Shown: one piece after another, positions 8,388-17,035 of the stretch
Numbering within the stretch: position 1 is the first letter of the stretch
How the letters are laid out: every line of letters begins with the position of its first letter
DNA from: Thermoanaerobaculia bacterium
GTDB lineage: Bacteria; Acidobacteriota; Thermoanaerobaculia; Thermoanaerobaculales; Sulfomarinibacteraceae
Assembly (NCBI GenBank): GCA_027061805.1
Contig: JAMOWA010000014.1
Location: 1-58,413 of the forward strand
DNA: 58,413 nucleotides
Direction of reading: 5' to 3'
Notes under the pieces: model-generated
Told to the model about the DNA's origin: nothing
The model's database searches: none
What the model saw: only the letters and a program-made list of their open reading frames with translations
Program-made: the position numbers and the translations under genes

Positions 8388-8594
8388 CGTTCTCGCCGGG
8401 CCGGCCCGGGAACGCCGCCGGCCCGTCCGTCAGAGGATACACTCTCCACTCCCCGGATGTGAAATGGTTCACGTGCACAGCCGCACCACCATCACCCCGT
8501 CCAGGGCTCCCCGACCACCCGCCGGGCGGACCCCTCGGCCGGACCGGGGCCGGTGCCTGCCGTCGTACTTCCCCGTGTGGCGGCGGGCGGGGGG

Positions 8595-8636
8595 TTGACA
8601 GTGTCCGGGTTCAGGTGTATTAGTGTAGTAATACAC
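8595..8636 (+). promoter_or_regulatory. promoter and operator of the YtrA-type regulator
   Basis: TTGACA (8595-8600), a 17-bp spacer and TATTAG (8618-8623) form the promoter. A perfect inverted repeat GTGTATTA-N6-TAATACAC (8615-8636) covers the -10. The GTGTA...TACAC type matches operators of YtrA-subfamily GntR regulators, so autorepression is likely. Confidence 0.75.
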
Positions 8637-8658
8637 TCGAACTGCATGGAGGCCCGAA

Positions 8659-9054
8659 CTGATCTTCACACCTCCCATCGAAGCCGCGGCGCCCCTCCCG
8701 ATCTGGCGACAGATCGAGGACGGCATCCGCCGGGGGATCGCCTCGGGCGAGCTGCGTCCCGGCGAGGCCGTACCCTCGGTGCGGGAGCTGGCCGTGGCGC
8801 TCAGGGTCAACCCCGCCACCGTGGCCAGGGCCTACCGCCACCTGGTGGAGGCGGGCATTCTCTCGGTCCGGCGGGGCGAGGGGACCTTCGTTCCCGAGGG
8901 CCTCTCCTCGGAGGCGGTGGCCACCATCCGGCGGGACGAGCTCGCCCGCGCGGCCACGGAGTATGCGCGGACCGCCGCCGAACTCGGTGTGGCCCTCGGG
9001 GAGGCGGAGGAGACGTTGCGGCAGGTCTGGAACGGGGAGCGGAAGCATGATTGA
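8659..9054 (+). CDS. GntR-family transcriptional regulator, YtrA subfamily
   Basis: This short DNA-binding regulator (131 residues) has a winged-helix domain: PIWRQIEDGIRRGIASGELR, then PSVRELAVALRVNPATVARA, then GILSVRRGEGTF. A short helical dimerisation tail follows, as in YtrA regulators that control ABC transporters. The domain needs residues upstream of the first ATG/GTG. The only in-frame candidate downstream of the stop at 8629 is CTG 8659, which sits 6 nt after GGAGG (8648-8652). A CTG start is therefore proposed. GTG 8779 would cut off half the DNA-binding domain. It overlaps the next gene by 8 bp. Confidence 0.85.
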   Translation: MIFTPPIEAAAPLPIWRQIEDGIRRGIASGELRPGEAVPSVRELAVALRVNPATVARAYRHLVEAGILSVRRGEGTFVPEGLSSEAVATIRRDELARAATEYARTAAELGVALGEAEETLRQVWNGERKHD

Positions 9055-9229
9055 AACGGGAACCGATGCCATCGTCGCCGAGAACCTGGTCTGTGGCTGG
9101 GGGTGGAGGCGAGTCCTCCGGGGGGTCTCCTTCCGGGTCCCCCGGGCCTCTGTCTTCGCCCTGCTCGGACAGAACGGGGAGGGCAAGACGACCCTGGTGC
9201 GCTGCCTGCTGGGCCAGCTGAGGCCCCGT
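9047..9229 (+). pseudogene. ABC transporter ATPase, N-terminal remnant only
   Basis: The reading frame from ATG 9047 encodes the first 61 residues of an ABC ATPase: the ENLVCGWGWRRVLRGVSF A-loop region and Walker A GQNGEGKTT. Right after LLGQLRPR the sequence jumps out of frame into a membrane protein. The Q-loop, signature motif, Walker B and H-loop are all missing. The remaining frame stays open by GC bias but shows no ABC motifs. An internal deletion has fused the ATPase start to the permease. It follows the YtrA gene with an overlap, as in intact ytr-type operons. Confidence 0.8.
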
Positions 9230-11108
9230 GCTGGCGGCGGCGTTGCTCCTGGGCATCCTGGCGCTCGCCGCACCCCTGCTCCCCCTCTCCGTTCACGCCT
9301 CGCCGGATACCGTCCGCCTCGCGGGGGCCCTGGCGGCAGGGGTCGCACTGTTCCTGTTCACCACCCTTGTGGTCGGCCCGGAGATCCTCGTGGAGAACCT
9401 CATCACAGGGCGGGAGGGCTTCCACCTGGCCCGCCCCGTGGGGGCACTCCAGCTCTGGGCGGGACGCATGGCCGCGGTCCTTGTGGTGTCGCTCGCCACG
9501 CCCCTCCTGGCCCTCCTGCCCGCCGGGCTGCTGGTGGGCGTGGGGGAGGTCGGAGATGCTGTGACCGACCCCTCGCTGTTGTACCCGGCGCTCCTGGTCC
9601 CGGCAGCCGTGACCGCGGCGGCCCTCGTCCGCCTCATGGTCCGGGTCCGGTCGCCCTGGGTGCTGGTTCTGCTCTCGGGGATCGTGGGGGCCGGGTGGGC
9701 CTGGTACGCCTGGATCCTGGTCCCGTCCATCCGCGTCACTTTCGCCGCCTTCCGGGTATGGCCCCTGCTGGCCTCTCCCGTTTCCTGGTCCCTGGCCCTG
9801 CTGGCCGGCAGTGCCGCCGCTGCGGTGCGGGGCAGGCTCGACCCCTCGAGGGCTTCCGCTGCCGGCGCCGTGACTTCGGTGGCACTCCTCGCCCTGTCCA
9901 CGGTCCTGTTCGTCGGTACCTTCCGCTGGGCCCTCGCCGCCGGACCCTCCCACATCCAGCGAATCACCCTCGCCACCAGCGCTCCGCGGGGGCCGTGGGT
10001 GACCGTCCTGGGGACTGTCCGCCGGGCCGGCCTGCGTTTCAGGACAACCTTCCTCACCGACGTACGGCGGGGACTGTGGGTGTCCCGCCAGGACATCATG
10101 GGAGGCGTATGGAACCTGGCCTTCAGCGGCGACGGCCACCGGGTCGCCATCTCCAGCCTGGGCTCCCCAGCGTCGCGCGAAGGCCCCGAACTGGTCAGTG
10201 TGCTGGAGCTGCCCTCGGGTCCGGACGGCCGCCCCTCGCCCCTGCTGAGCCTCGGGCTCCCGGAGAGGCCCCTGCAGCTGGCGCTCTCACCGCAGGGAAC
10301 CCGGCTCCTCGCCCTGTTCGGGGACCACCTCACCGTGTGGGACACGGACACGGGGGCCCCAGTGACCCGGGCCCGTGGGGCCACCACGGGCAACCTGCTG
10401 GCCCTGGTGGACGACGACGGAAGCGTCTGGCTCGTCCTGCCGTCCGAAGGCCACGGAAACTGGAGGGCCTCCGGGGTGAGGGTGGCGAGGATCGGGCCCG
10501 GTGACCGGTTCTCCTCGCCCGTGTGGCGGCTCGAGACCCGCTCCCCCAAGCTCCACATCCTCCACCCCGCCGGAGATCCCGGCGGGGAGGTGGTGGCACT
10601 CGCGGTGCGTGGCGCCGATGAAACCCGATGGATCACCATCCGCCGGCTCCGCACCGGCGAGGAGCTGTGGCGGAGCCCACTCCCGGACACGAACGCGCCG
10701 CTCCAGGTTCTACCGCTGGAGCCGGAGCGCGTGCTGGTCCTCGTGGCCAGCACGAAGCAGGGGGTCACCATGGTGCGGCTCGCCACCCCGGCCGGCACCG
10801 CCTGGTCCAGTGAGGTGGAGGGCAGGGACCGGGTCCACGCGGTGCCCGGCCCCCGGGAGGGAACGGCCCTGCTGTGCTGGGACCTCGAGCCCGGGCCGGC
10901 CTTCCGGAAGCCACGGACCGCGCTCCTGGACCTGTCCACCGGCGAGACGACCCCCCTGGGTGACGGCCTGCGGCCCGCCGCGATCCCGTGGCTCCACAGG
11001 ACCCTTCCCCAACCGGGCACCCCGGGTTCCCGGCTCCTGATCCGCGAGGAACGCGAGCTGGTCCTCCTGGGGGAGGGAGGCTCGCTCGTTCCCGTGCCCC
11101 TCCGTTGA
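9228..11108 (+). CDS. ABC-2-like permease with C-terminal propeller-like domain (N-terminus probably lost)
   Basis: The frame of 626 residues begins at GTG 9228. The first 230 residues hold about six hydrophobic segments, starting with LAAALLLGILALAAPLLPL. The C-terminal 370 residues form a soluble beta-rich region with repeated WD/propeller-like blades (FSGDGHRVAIS, LSPQGTRLLALFGDHLTVWD, VTMVRLATPAG). Such permeases normally follow an intact ATPase. Here the ATPase is deleted and the permease opens directly in its first helix, so it may lack its natural N-terminus. Whether it is expressed is uncertain. Confidence 0.6.
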   Translation: MLAAALLLGILALAAPLLPLSVHASPDTVRLAGALAAGVALFLFTTLVVGPEILVENLITGREGFHLARPVGALQLWAGRMAAVLVVSLATPLLALLPAGLLVGVGEVGDAVTDPSLLYPALLVPAAVTAAALVRLMVRVRSPWVLVLLSGIVGAGWAWYAWILVPSIRVTFAAFRVWPLLASPVSWSLALLAGSAAAAVRGRLDPSRASAAGAVTSVALLALSTVLFVGTFRWALAAGPSHIQRITLATSAPRGPWVTVLGTVRRAGLRFRTTFLTDVRRGLWVSRQDIMGGVWNLAFSGDGHRVAISSLGSPASREGPELVSVLELPSGPDGRPSPLLSLGLPERPLQLALSPQGTRLLALFGDHLTVWDTDTGAPVTRARGATTGNLLALVDDDGSVWLVLPSEGHGNWRASGVRVARIGPGDRFSSPVWRLETRSPKLHILHPAGDPGGEVVALAVRGADETRWITIRRLRTGEELWRSPLPDTNAPLQVLPLEPERVLVLVASTKQGVTMVRLATPAGTAWSSEVEGRDRVHAVPGPREGTALLCWDLEPGPAFRKPRTALLDLSTGETTPLGDGLRPAAIPWLHRTLPQPGTPGSRLLIREERELVLLGEGGSLVPVPLR

Positions 11109-11136
11109 GGGCAGGACACCCCGGGAAGACGGGAGC

Positions 11137-11721
11137 TCAGTCCCCGGACGGATCGAAGACGGGGCTGGCGGCGGGGGGCTCCTCCACGAAGAGGATCCGC
11201 CGGTTGGTCCAGTCCACGGCCACGAGGCTGCCGGTGGGGAGGAAGCGGTCGAGCCCCAGGCGCCGGGTCAGTGCCCGGATCACCCCGCCGTGGACGAAGA
11301 GGAGGTGCCTGCCCGGGGGCAGTCCCGAGAGAAAGGACTCCAGCCGGCGTTCCAGGTCCTCCAGCGACTCGCCCCCCGGAGCGGCGAACTCCCGGAACTG
11401 CAGCACGGCGTCCCGCGTGGCCTCGTCCACCTCGGCGAAGGGAAGCCCCTCCAGGTCACCGAAGTTGAGCTCCCGGAGACGCCGGTCCGGGACGGGTTCG
11501 CCCCAGGCGAGCCGTGCCGTCTCCAGCGCCCGCACCAGGTCCGAGGCCCAGACACCGTCGAAGTCCACGCTGGCGAGCCGGTCCGCCAGGGCCCCGGCCT
11601 CCCGCCGGCCCCGTTCTGTCAGCGGAGGATCCGACCACCCCGCCACCTCCCGGACCACGCTGCGGGTGGTCTCTCCGTGGCGGACGAGCCAGATCTCGAG
11701 GATCCCGGTGGACGTTTCCAT
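11137..11721 (-). CDS. histidine phosphatase (phosphoglycerate mutase / CobC-like)
   Basis: The protein has 194 residues. The catalytic RHGE is at residues 14-17 (WLVRHGETT), LRELNFGDLEG is conserved for the superfamily, and the second histidine lies in LLFVHGGVIRAL. Members dephosphorylate small phosphoesters. Alpha-ribazole phosphatase is one option, but no cobalamin genes are nearby. The ATG at 11721 is preceded by GGAAG and, 7 nt upstream, by a TACACT -10-like hexamer, so the leader would be very short. An HD-GYP remnant lies just upstream on the same strand. Confidence 0.87.
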   Translation of the reverse strand: METSTGILEIWLVRHGETTRSVVREVAGWSDPPLTERGRREAGALADRLASVDFDGVWASDLVRALETARLAWGEPVPDRRLRELNFGDLEGLPFAEVDEATRDAVLQFREFAAPGGESLEDLERRLESFLSGLPPGRHLLFVHGGVIRALTRRLGLDRFLPTGSLVAVDWTNRRILFVEEPPAASPVFDPSGD

Positions 11722-11728
11722 CTTCCGG

Positions 11729-11734
11729 AGTGTA
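11729..11734 (-). promoter_or_regulatory. -10 element for the histidine phosphatase
   Basis: TACACT on the minus strand ends 7 nt before the ATG, close to the N6 spacing seen at other leaderless genes. Confidence 0.4.
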
Positions 11735-11739
11735 CCCGA

Positions 11740-12000
11740 GCCACACGGGACCGCAGGTGGTGGAAGGTCTCCTCCACAGGCCAGGACTCCTTGCAGGGCC
11801 GGCGAGTCGTCAGCGCAGCGAACACGTCGGCCACGGTGGGTACCCGCGCCTCCATGGGGATCCCCCGGCCGGTGAGCCCGTCCGGGTCGCCTGAACCGTC
11901 CGCGGCCTCGTGGCGGTACCGCACGATGTTGAGGAGCATCTCCGCGTGCGGAAGCTCCACGAGCGACCCGTCCTCCAGCAGGGTCTCCACATGACCTCGA
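11740..12000 (-). pseudogene. HD-GYP domain remnant (cyclic-di-GMP phosphodiesterase type)
   Basis: The minus-strand frame encodes the C-terminal part of an HD-GYP domain: VRYRHEAADGSGDPDGLTGR, then IPMEARVPTVADVFAALTTR and the PCKESW helix. The GYP signature itself reads GDP. The HD half and any start codon are missing. At about 12000 the homology stops at palindromic element P copy B. The frame runs on into the phosphatase without a stop, so this is a decaying fragment. Confidence 0.7.
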
Positions 12001-12100
12001 GGCGCTGCGAGATGTGGTGATTTCGCCGCATGAGCGAACGAGGCGTGGCCCGGCCACGTCGCAGTGAGCGAATGCAAGAATGCACCGCAGATCGCGGTGC
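12001..12100. repeat. structured palindromic element P, copy B
   Basis: The core GAGCGAACGAGGCGTGGCCC is followed by CGGCCACGTCGCAGTGAGCG and matches copy A. The inner stem changes from GTAGCC/GGCTAC to GTGGCC/GGCCAC, a compensatory change. The outer arms have decayed. It truncates the HD-GYP remnant. Confidence 0.7.
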
Positions 12101-12297
12101 CTCGAAAGCCGCAGTGGATGTCCACGGACGGTGGCCGATGTCCTGGTGGGGCCGATGGGGTCGATTGTGACGAGAACCAGCGGCTCACGGACCTCGCCGA
12201 GGGGATTGGAGGCCCGGCACCGCCGGACCGGAAAGGGTGGGGGACGGCGTCAGGTCCGTCCGCTGGTTCCGTCACACGATCACCAGATTGGCAACGG

Positions 12298-12331
12298 GAA
12301 AACGCAGCGCGCTCCAACACAGCGGAGCGCG
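12298..12331 (-). terminator. terminator of tRNA-Ala
   Basis: Downstream of the tRNA on the minus strand, CGCGCTCC pairs with GGAGCGCG across an 8-nt loop. Six nucleotides later there is a TTTT run. Confidence 0.6.
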
Positions 12332-12349
12332 ATCGGAACATCAAGCGGA

Positions 12350-12425
12350 TGGTGGAGCCGATGGGGATCGAACCCACGACCTCAGCATTGCGAACGCTGC
12401 GCTCTCCCAGCTGAGCTACGGCCCC
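12350..12425 (-). tRNA. tRNA-Ala (anticodon CGC)
   Basis: The reverse complement folds into a cloverleaf with acceptor GGGGCCG/CGGCTCC, a D arm containing AGCTGGGAG, and the anticodon loop TTCGCAA giving CGC (codon GCG). The T arm is GTGGGTTCGATCCCC. The CCA end is encoded. The anticodon stem closes with one G-T pair. Confidence 0.95.
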
Positions 12426-12500
12426 GTACGGGGGCGTATCCTAGCGCGAAAGCTCCCGGGGCGCAAGGCTTGAGCGGCCCCGGACCGGGAGCGCCCCGGA

Positions 12501-12707
12501 TCAGTCCACCTTGAAGGCCACGTCCACCGTGACCTGCCACTCCACCACCCGGCCGTCGGACACCGCGCCACGATGCTCCGTCACCTCGAACCAGGCCAGG
12601 CCGTGCACGGACTCGGCCGCCTTGGCCACCGCAAGCTCCACCGCCTTCTCGAAGCTCTGGTCCGAGCAGCCCACCACGCGGATCTTCTTGAAGACCTTGT
12701 CTCCCAT
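12501..12707 (-). CDS. dodecin, flavin-binding storage protein
   Basis: This small protein of 68 residues matches the dodecin fold throughout: VFKKIRVVGCSDQSFEKAVE, then VAKAAESVHGLAWFEVTEHR and the terminal strand VVEWQVTVDVAFKVD. Dodecins assemble as dodecamers that bind riboflavin or FMN in the cytoplasm and buffer free flavin. The conserved tryptophan that stacks on the flavin is present. A strong AGGAGG ribosome-binding site lies 7 nt before the ATG. It stands alone between tRNA-Ala and a repeat-rich gap. Confidence 0.92.
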   Translation of the reverse strand: MGDKVFKKIRVVGCSDQSFEKAVELAVAKAAESVHGLAWFEVTEHRGAVSDGRVVEWQVTVDVAFKVD

Positions 12708-12870
12708 GGCTCACCTCCTGTGACAGTACCCGTCCAATGTACCACCGTCCGTACGGAAGCCGTCCGCCCGACCGCCGGCGAAGAGGCAAAGAGGTGAAGG
12801 GTGGAGCCCACCCGCCCGCCCGAGGACACGGGGGAGCGGGGGTGCATCGGTGCAGGGGAGCGGGGGTCGG

Positions 12871-12945
12871 GGGCACGGACGGGGTCAGGGTCGGGGCCAT
12901 CGACACGGACACGGACACGGACACGGACGGCATCACGATCGGGGC
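12871..12945 (+). repeat. degenerate GGNCAN hexamer array
   Basis: Units GGGTCA, then five near-perfect CGGACA copies, then CGATCG variants. It lies upstream of the TTTCACG array and the radical-SAM gene. Confidence 0.7.
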
Positions 12946-13028
12946 CGGGCTCGGGAGAGCAGGGGCGCAGGCCGCGAGGAGGACGGTGTGCCCGATCCAC
13001 CTCGGAAATTCCTCATTCGTTTCACCTC

Positions 13029-13166
13029 GGCCACTTGCAAAACGTTCTGAAGGTCATGCCTTTCGGCCTGGCTTGAAATCGAACGTACGTTCAGGGTTTT
13101 TCTCTCTTCTTCTCAATCCAATAAATCCGTGGAATCCGTGGTTCATTCTCCCGGGCGGGCGGGTGT
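13029..13166 (-). repeat. AT-richer dispersed repeat R1, copy 2 (inverted)
   Basis: The reverse complement matches 5768-5904 over about 137 bp, including GGGAGAATGAACCACGGATT and AGGCCGAAAGGCATGACCTT. The inverted pair is 7.1 kb apart. Confidence 0.75.
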
Positions 13167-13235
13167 CGCACCTCGCGCGGGCGGCCGGGCGGGCGGCGCA
13201 CCCATCCCCGACGAGTGGGCCGGAAGCGCCTCATT

Positions 13236-13266
13236 CGTTTCACCTTTCACGTTTCACGTTTCACGA
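13236..13266 (+). repeat. TTTCACG heptamer array upstream of the radical-SAM gene
   Basis: Four heptamers (TTTCACC, TTTCACG, TTTCACG, TTTCACG) end about 70 bp before the next start codon. The preceding CTCATTCG is shared with the cysS array. Confidence 0.65.
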
Positions 13267-13303
13267 CAGGGCGGGTGGGCGGCGCCGCCCCGGCTCCGGG
13301 TGG

Positions 13304-13309
13304 TAGAAT
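13304..13309 (+). promoter_or_regulatory. candidate -10 for the radical-SAM/TrpB2 operon
   Basis: TAGAAT preceded by GGTGG lies 23 nt before the ATG at 13333. No clear -35 is seen, as at the other TAGAAT promoters here. Confidence 0.4.
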
Positions 13310-13332
13310 CGTCGCCCGGCGAAGGGGGGACC

Positions 13333-14655
13333 ATGGCACGACTCAACCCGGGGGAGCTGGAGATCGACCTGTTCTGCAAGGGGATCAGGATCGATCCGTC
13401 CTGCCGCCTGGACCGGGACGCACGGCTGTTCTCCCGGACCCGGGCGGGGCTGGGCTCCGGCCTCGAGCTGGTGATCCCGGGCGACCTCAAGGACATCTGG
13501 ATGAACGTCCCCGTGGAGGAGGACTTCTGCGCCCTCTCCCCCTACGAGATGCGCTGGGACGAGACCCTGGGCTACCACGTGCTGGACACCCGCTCGGACG
13601 AGGCCTACCCCGTGCGCATCCCACCCACCCCCGGATGGTACGAGCGCACCACGTCCTCCGGCGTGCCCATGTCCAGGATCGGCGTGCTCCAGGGGACCTA
13701 CCTGGGCATCTACGTCTCCGAGGCCTGCATGTTCTGGACGCCCCAGGAGAACGCCAACTGCCGCTTCTGCACCTCCGGCGTCAACGTGGGGGTCAACGAG
13801 GTGACCCGCAAGCGGGTGGCCGACGTGGTGGAGGTGGCCCACGCGGCCCAGCAGGAGTCGGGTGTCACCTTCACCCACTTCAACGCCGGCTACCAGTGGG
13901 AGGACAAGCCCGAACACACCCGGGCCCACGGCCTCAACCGTGCGGCGCCCTTCGTGAAGGCGGTCCGGGAGCAGGTGGGCGGCTTCATCGGCGTGCAGGT
14001 GGCTCCCGTGCTGGAGCAGGACCTGTGGAAGTACGACTGGCTGGTGGAGCTGGGCGCCGACCACTTCTCATTCTGCTACGAGTTCCACAACCCCGAGTAC
14101 TTCCGGGAGTACTGCCCCGGCAAGTTCGGCCACCTGGGCCAGGACGCCTTCTTCCGGGCCATGGAGTACAGCTCGAAGCTCCTGGGCAAGGGCAAGGTTT
14201 CCGGCGAGATCATCGCGGGCATCGAGCCCATCGAGGACACCCTGGCCGCCATCGACCACATCACCTCGGTGGGCGCCTTCCCCACGGTGTGCATCTTCCG
14301 ACCCCTGATCGGCGCGGACATGGAGCACTTCCCCTCCCCCGCCTCCGAGGACATGCGCCGGGTCTACGAGCACCTCTGGCACGCCATGGTCCGCAACCGC
14401 ATCCCCTTCGAGATCATCCCCAACATCGAGGTGAGTCTGGTGGTCCAGCCGGGTGATGCGGCCTACCTGGCTCCGCGGGACCTGCGGTGGCGCTCCTACC
14501 GGGCCTGGAACTCCGTGCTGCGGACCCTGGCGAAACCCTATGTGGCCTGGAAGATGAAGCCGCGCCCGGTGAAGGCCTCGGCGAAGGACCACCCCAAGCT
14601 CCCGCCCAGGCTGCCGGCGGCACCGTCCACGGGGGGTTCGGAGGAGGCAGCATGA
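13333..14655 (+). CDS. radical-SAM-like protein with C-x10-C-x2-C cluster motif
   Basis: The protein has 440 residues. A cysteine triplet near residues 134-148 ([19 protein letters not shown]) has the spacing C-x10-C-x2-C instead of the common C-x3-C-x2-C. The region after it reads like a TIM barrel: [22 protein letters not shown], later [18 protein letters not shown]. This supports a radical SAM enzyme of unknown reaction. A hydrophilic proline/alanine tail ends the protein. The start ATG follows GAAGGGGGG. The stop overlaps the next ATG (ATGA), so the two are translationally coupled, and a TrpB2 enzyme follows. An aromatic amino-acid substrate is only a guess from this context. Confidence 0.72.
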   Translation: MARLNPGELEIDLFCKGIRIDPSCRLDRDARLFSRTRAGLGSGLELVIPGDLKDIWMNVPVEEDFCALSPYEMRWDETLGYHVLDTRSDEAYPVRIPPTPGWYERTTSSGVPMSRIGVLQGTYLGIYVSEACMFWTPQENANCRFCTSGVNVGVNEVTRKRVADVVEVAHAAQQESGVTFTHFNAGYQWEDKPEHTRAHGLNRAAPFVKAVREQVGGFIGVQVAPVLEQDLWKYDWLVELGADHFSFCYEFHNPEYFREYCPGKFGHLGQDAFFRAMEYSSKLLGKGKVSGEIIAGIEPIEDTLAAIDHITSVGAFPTVCIFRPLIGADMEHFPSPASEDMRRVYEHLWHAMVRNRIPFEIIPNIEVSLVVQPGDAAYLAPRDLRWRSYRAWNSVLRTLAKPYVAWKMKPRPVKASAKDHPKLPPRLPAAPSTGGSEEAA

Positions 14656-15083
14656 TCGTCAACCTCTCCGAGGATGGCGTGATGGAGCGGCTGGAGGCGG
14701 CAGGTGGGCTTCCCGCAGGCCCGGAGATCCTCCAGCGCCTGAAGGAGAGCGAGGAGCCCTTCTTCGTTGTGGCCGGGGGCTCGGGCCTCGAGTGGGGGGT
14801 GGCCAACGAGGTGAAGGGCTCCCCCAACCGTGCCCGGCTGAAGCTGTTCGTCCCCGACGGGACAGACCAGATGGCGGTGGTGGTGGGGTACAAGCCCTCC
14901 CAGATCGCCTGGTCGCGGGACCGCTACGCCTACGGCGTCTGGGAGATCCCCGTCCGGGACGGCGAGGCCCGGGTGGATCCCGAGGTCCTGGAGGCCTGGC
15001 TGGCCTTCCAGGTCTCCGGCTTCCACCCCGAGAGGCGCCCCGCCAACCTCCTGCGCCAGATCGCCTACGACATCCCGTACTGA
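14652..15083 (+). CDS. conserved small protein, unknown function
   Basis: This protein of 143 residues has no motif I can name. It looks globular, mixed alpha/beta and soluble: [20 protein letters not shown], then [38 protein letters not shown] and a C-terminal [12 protein letters not shown]. Its ATG overlaps the stop of the radical-SAM gene by 4 nt. It is probably that enzyme's partner or a substrate-handling subunit. It ends 92 bp before the TrpB2 gene. Confidence 0.7.
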   Translation: MIVNLSEDGVMERLEAAGGLPAGPEILQRLKESEEPFFVVAGGSGLEWGVANEVKGSPNRARLKLFVPDGTDQMAVVVGYKPSQIAWSRDRYAYGVWEIPVRDGEARVDPEVLEAWLAFQVSGFHPERRPANLLRQIAYDIPY

Positions 15084-15103
15084 CCCCCACCTGCCGCGGG
15101 CTG

Positions 15104-15132
15104 TCGAGAACGATTCCGGGGAGTGCTATACT
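15104..15132 (+). promoter_or_regulatory. candidate promoter of the TrpB2 gene
   Basis: TCGAGA (4 of 6 to TTGACA), a 17-bp spacer and TATACT lie 43 nt before the start codon. Confidence 0.4.
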
Positions 15133-15175
15133 CCGCCGAACTTTCGGGTCCACGGACCTCTCTCGGAGTCACCCA

Positions 15176-16537
15176 ATGCGTCAGCCCAGAATCGTGCTTC
15201 CCCCGGACGAGATGCCCCGCCAGTGGTACAACCTTGCGGCCGACCTGCCCGCCGCCCCCCCGCTGGGCCCCGACGGCAAGCCCGTGGACCCTGCGGCGCT
15301 CACCGCCATCTTCCCGGAGTCCATCGTGGAGCAGGAGGTGAGCCCCGAGCGCTGGATCGACATCCCGGAGGAGGTTCTGGAGATCCTGCTCCGCTGGCGC
15401 CCCACGCCCCTGAGGCGGGCCTTCGCCCTGGAGCGGTATCTGGGCACACCGGCCCGCATCTACTACAAGGACGAGAGCGTCTCCCCCGCCGGCTCCCACA
15501 AGCCCAACACCGCCGTGCCCCAGGCCTGGTACAACAAGCAGGCGGGGGTGGAGCGGCTCACCACCGAGACCGGTGCGGGCCAGTGGGGCAGCGCCCTGTC
15601 CTTCGCCTGCTCCCAGGTGGGGCTGGGCTGCAAGGTCTACATGGTGCGGATCAGCTACGAGCAGAAGCCCTTCCGCAAGGCCATGATGGAGGTCTGGGGC
15701 GGCACCTGCGTGCCCTCGCCCAGCCCGGAGACCGCGGCGGGGCGGGCCATCCTGGAGCAGGATCCCGACTCCCCCGGCAGCCTGGGCATCGCCATCAGCG
15801 AGGCCGTGGAATCCGCCGTGGCGGACACCACCGGCACCACCAAGTACTCCCTGGGCAGCGTGCTCAACCACGTGCTGCTCCACCAGACGGTCATCGGCCT
15901 GGAGGCGAAGAAGCAGCTGGCCCTGGCCGGCGAGGGCGCCCCCGACGTGGTGATCGGCTGTGCGGGCGGCGGAAGCAACTTCGCGGGCCTCGCCAACCCC
16001 TTCATCGCCGACAGGATGGCCGGTGGGGAGATCGAGATCCTCCCCGTGGAGCCCGAGGCCTGCCCCACGCTGACCCGGGCGCCCTACGTCTACGACCACG
16101 GCGACGTGGCGGGCATGACCCCGCTGCTGGCCATGCACTCCCTGGGCCACACCTTCGTACCGCCCACCATCCACGCTGGGGGCCTCCGCTACCACGGCAT
16201 GGCGCCCCTGGTGAGCGCCGCCGTGAAGGAGGGACTCGCCACGCCCCGGGCCTACGGGCAGCTCGAGTGCTACGAGGCCGCGGTGACCTTCGCCCGGACC
16301 GAGGGGATCATCTGCGCCCCCGAGACCTCCCACGCCATCGCCGCCGCCATGGACGAGGCGGTGCGGGCGAAGGAGGAGGGTCGGGAGAAGGTGATCCTCT
16401 TCAGCTTCTCGGGCCACGGCCTCCTGGACCTCGCGGGCTACGAGGCCTTCTTCGCGGGCGAGCTCCACAACTACCCCCTGCCGGAGGAGGTGCTGGCCCG
16501 CTCCCTGGCCGTGCTGGAGGGGCTTCCCAGGCCCTGA
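15176..16537 (+). CDS. trpB2: TrpB2-type PLP-dependent tryptophan synthase beta-like enzyme
   Basis: The 453 residues match the longer TrpB2 branch, with N-terminal and internal insertions relative to TrpB1 (about 400). The PLP lysine is K109 in GSHKPNTA, and the phosphate-binding loop is [22 protein letters not shown] and the C-terminal [10 protein letters not shown] are typical. TrpB2 joins indole and serine, usually without a TrpA partner. No trpA or other trp gene is here, so a salvage role or a role linked to the upstream radical-SAM protein is possible. GGAG lies 7 nt before ATG 15176. Confidence 0.9.
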   Translation: MRQPRIVLPPDEMPRQWYNLAADLPAAPPLGPDGKPVDPAALTAIFPESIVEQEVSPERWIDIPEEVLEILLRWRPTPLRRAFALERYLGTPARIYYKDESVSPAGSHKPNTAVPQAWYNKQAGVERLTTETGAGQWGSALSFACSQVGLGCKVYMVRISYEQKPFRKAMMEVWGGTCVPSPSPETAAGRAILEQDPDSPGSLGIAISEAVESAVADTTGTTKYSLGSVLNHVLLHQTVIGLEAKKQLALAGEGAPDVVIGCAGGGSNFAGLANPFIADRMAGGEIEILPVEPEACPTLTRAPYVYDHGDVAGMTPLLAMHSLGHTFVPPTIHAGGLRYHGMAPLVSAAVKEGLATPRAYGQLECYEAAVTFARTEGIICAPETSHAIAAAMDEAVRAKEEGREKVILFSFSGHGLLDLAGYEAFFAGELHNYPLPEEVLARSLAVLEGLPRP

Positions 16538-16615
16538 GCCGGCCCGGTGCTCAGTGCAGCGCCATGCCGCAGCCGGCCGCGGCGCCCCCGCTCCGGGCAG
16601 AACCCCTCTCTCCTG

Positions 16616-17035
16616 TCACAGGATGCTGGCCAGGTCGTTCACGGCAGAATCGGGAGATGCGCCGCGACCTGCAGCCTCCAGGAGCTTCTCGGCAATGGTC
16701 TTGACGATCGTGGGATCGAGGCCCATCTGGGCTGCAAGGGCCATGCAGAACTGGATCTCCCTGGAATCTGCATCCCCATCGATGATCATCATGGCCACCA
16801 CGTCGATCATCTGGCTGATCTTCTCCTGGTGATCTGTGGGAAGGACGAGCTTCACCTTCTCCGGCCTGGCAAGGAGGGCGTTGATCTCCTTCATGTCCAT
16901 GCCCATCCTGATGCCGATCCTTGCCAGGAGCTGCGCCTCGGCGTCGTCCAGCTTTCCGTCGGCCAGCGCCACAGCCACGAGGTTCTTGAAGTGGCTCTTC
17001 TTCTCCTTGGTCGACCGACTCTCAAACCATCCCAT
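16616..17035 (-). CDS. TerB-like domain protein
   Basis: This acidic, all-helical protein of 139 residues starts MGWFESRSTKEKKSHFKNLV and contains VAVALADGKLDDAEAQLLAR and MMIIDGDADSREIQFCMALA. These are the two acidic repeats of the TerB fold. TerB-family proteins often accompany stress or phage-defence ATPase systems, but their biochemical role is poorly known. AGGAGG precedes the ATG. It is the last gene of the minus-strand AAA/FtsH cluster, 148 bp after the YbjN gene. Confidence 0.75.
   Translation of the reverse strand: MGWFESRSTKEKKSHFKNLVAVALADGKLDDAEAQLLARIGIRMGMDMKEINALLARPEKVKLVLPTDHQEKISQMIDVVAMMIIDGDADSREIQFCMALAAQMGLDPTIVKTIAEKLLEAAGRGASPDSAVNDLASIL

Noticed and set aside
9230-10504. 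Continuation of the ABC ATPase frame beyond 9230
   Set aside because: The frame stays open but has no Q-loop, signature, Walker B or H-loop; the real coding signal moves to the permease frame.
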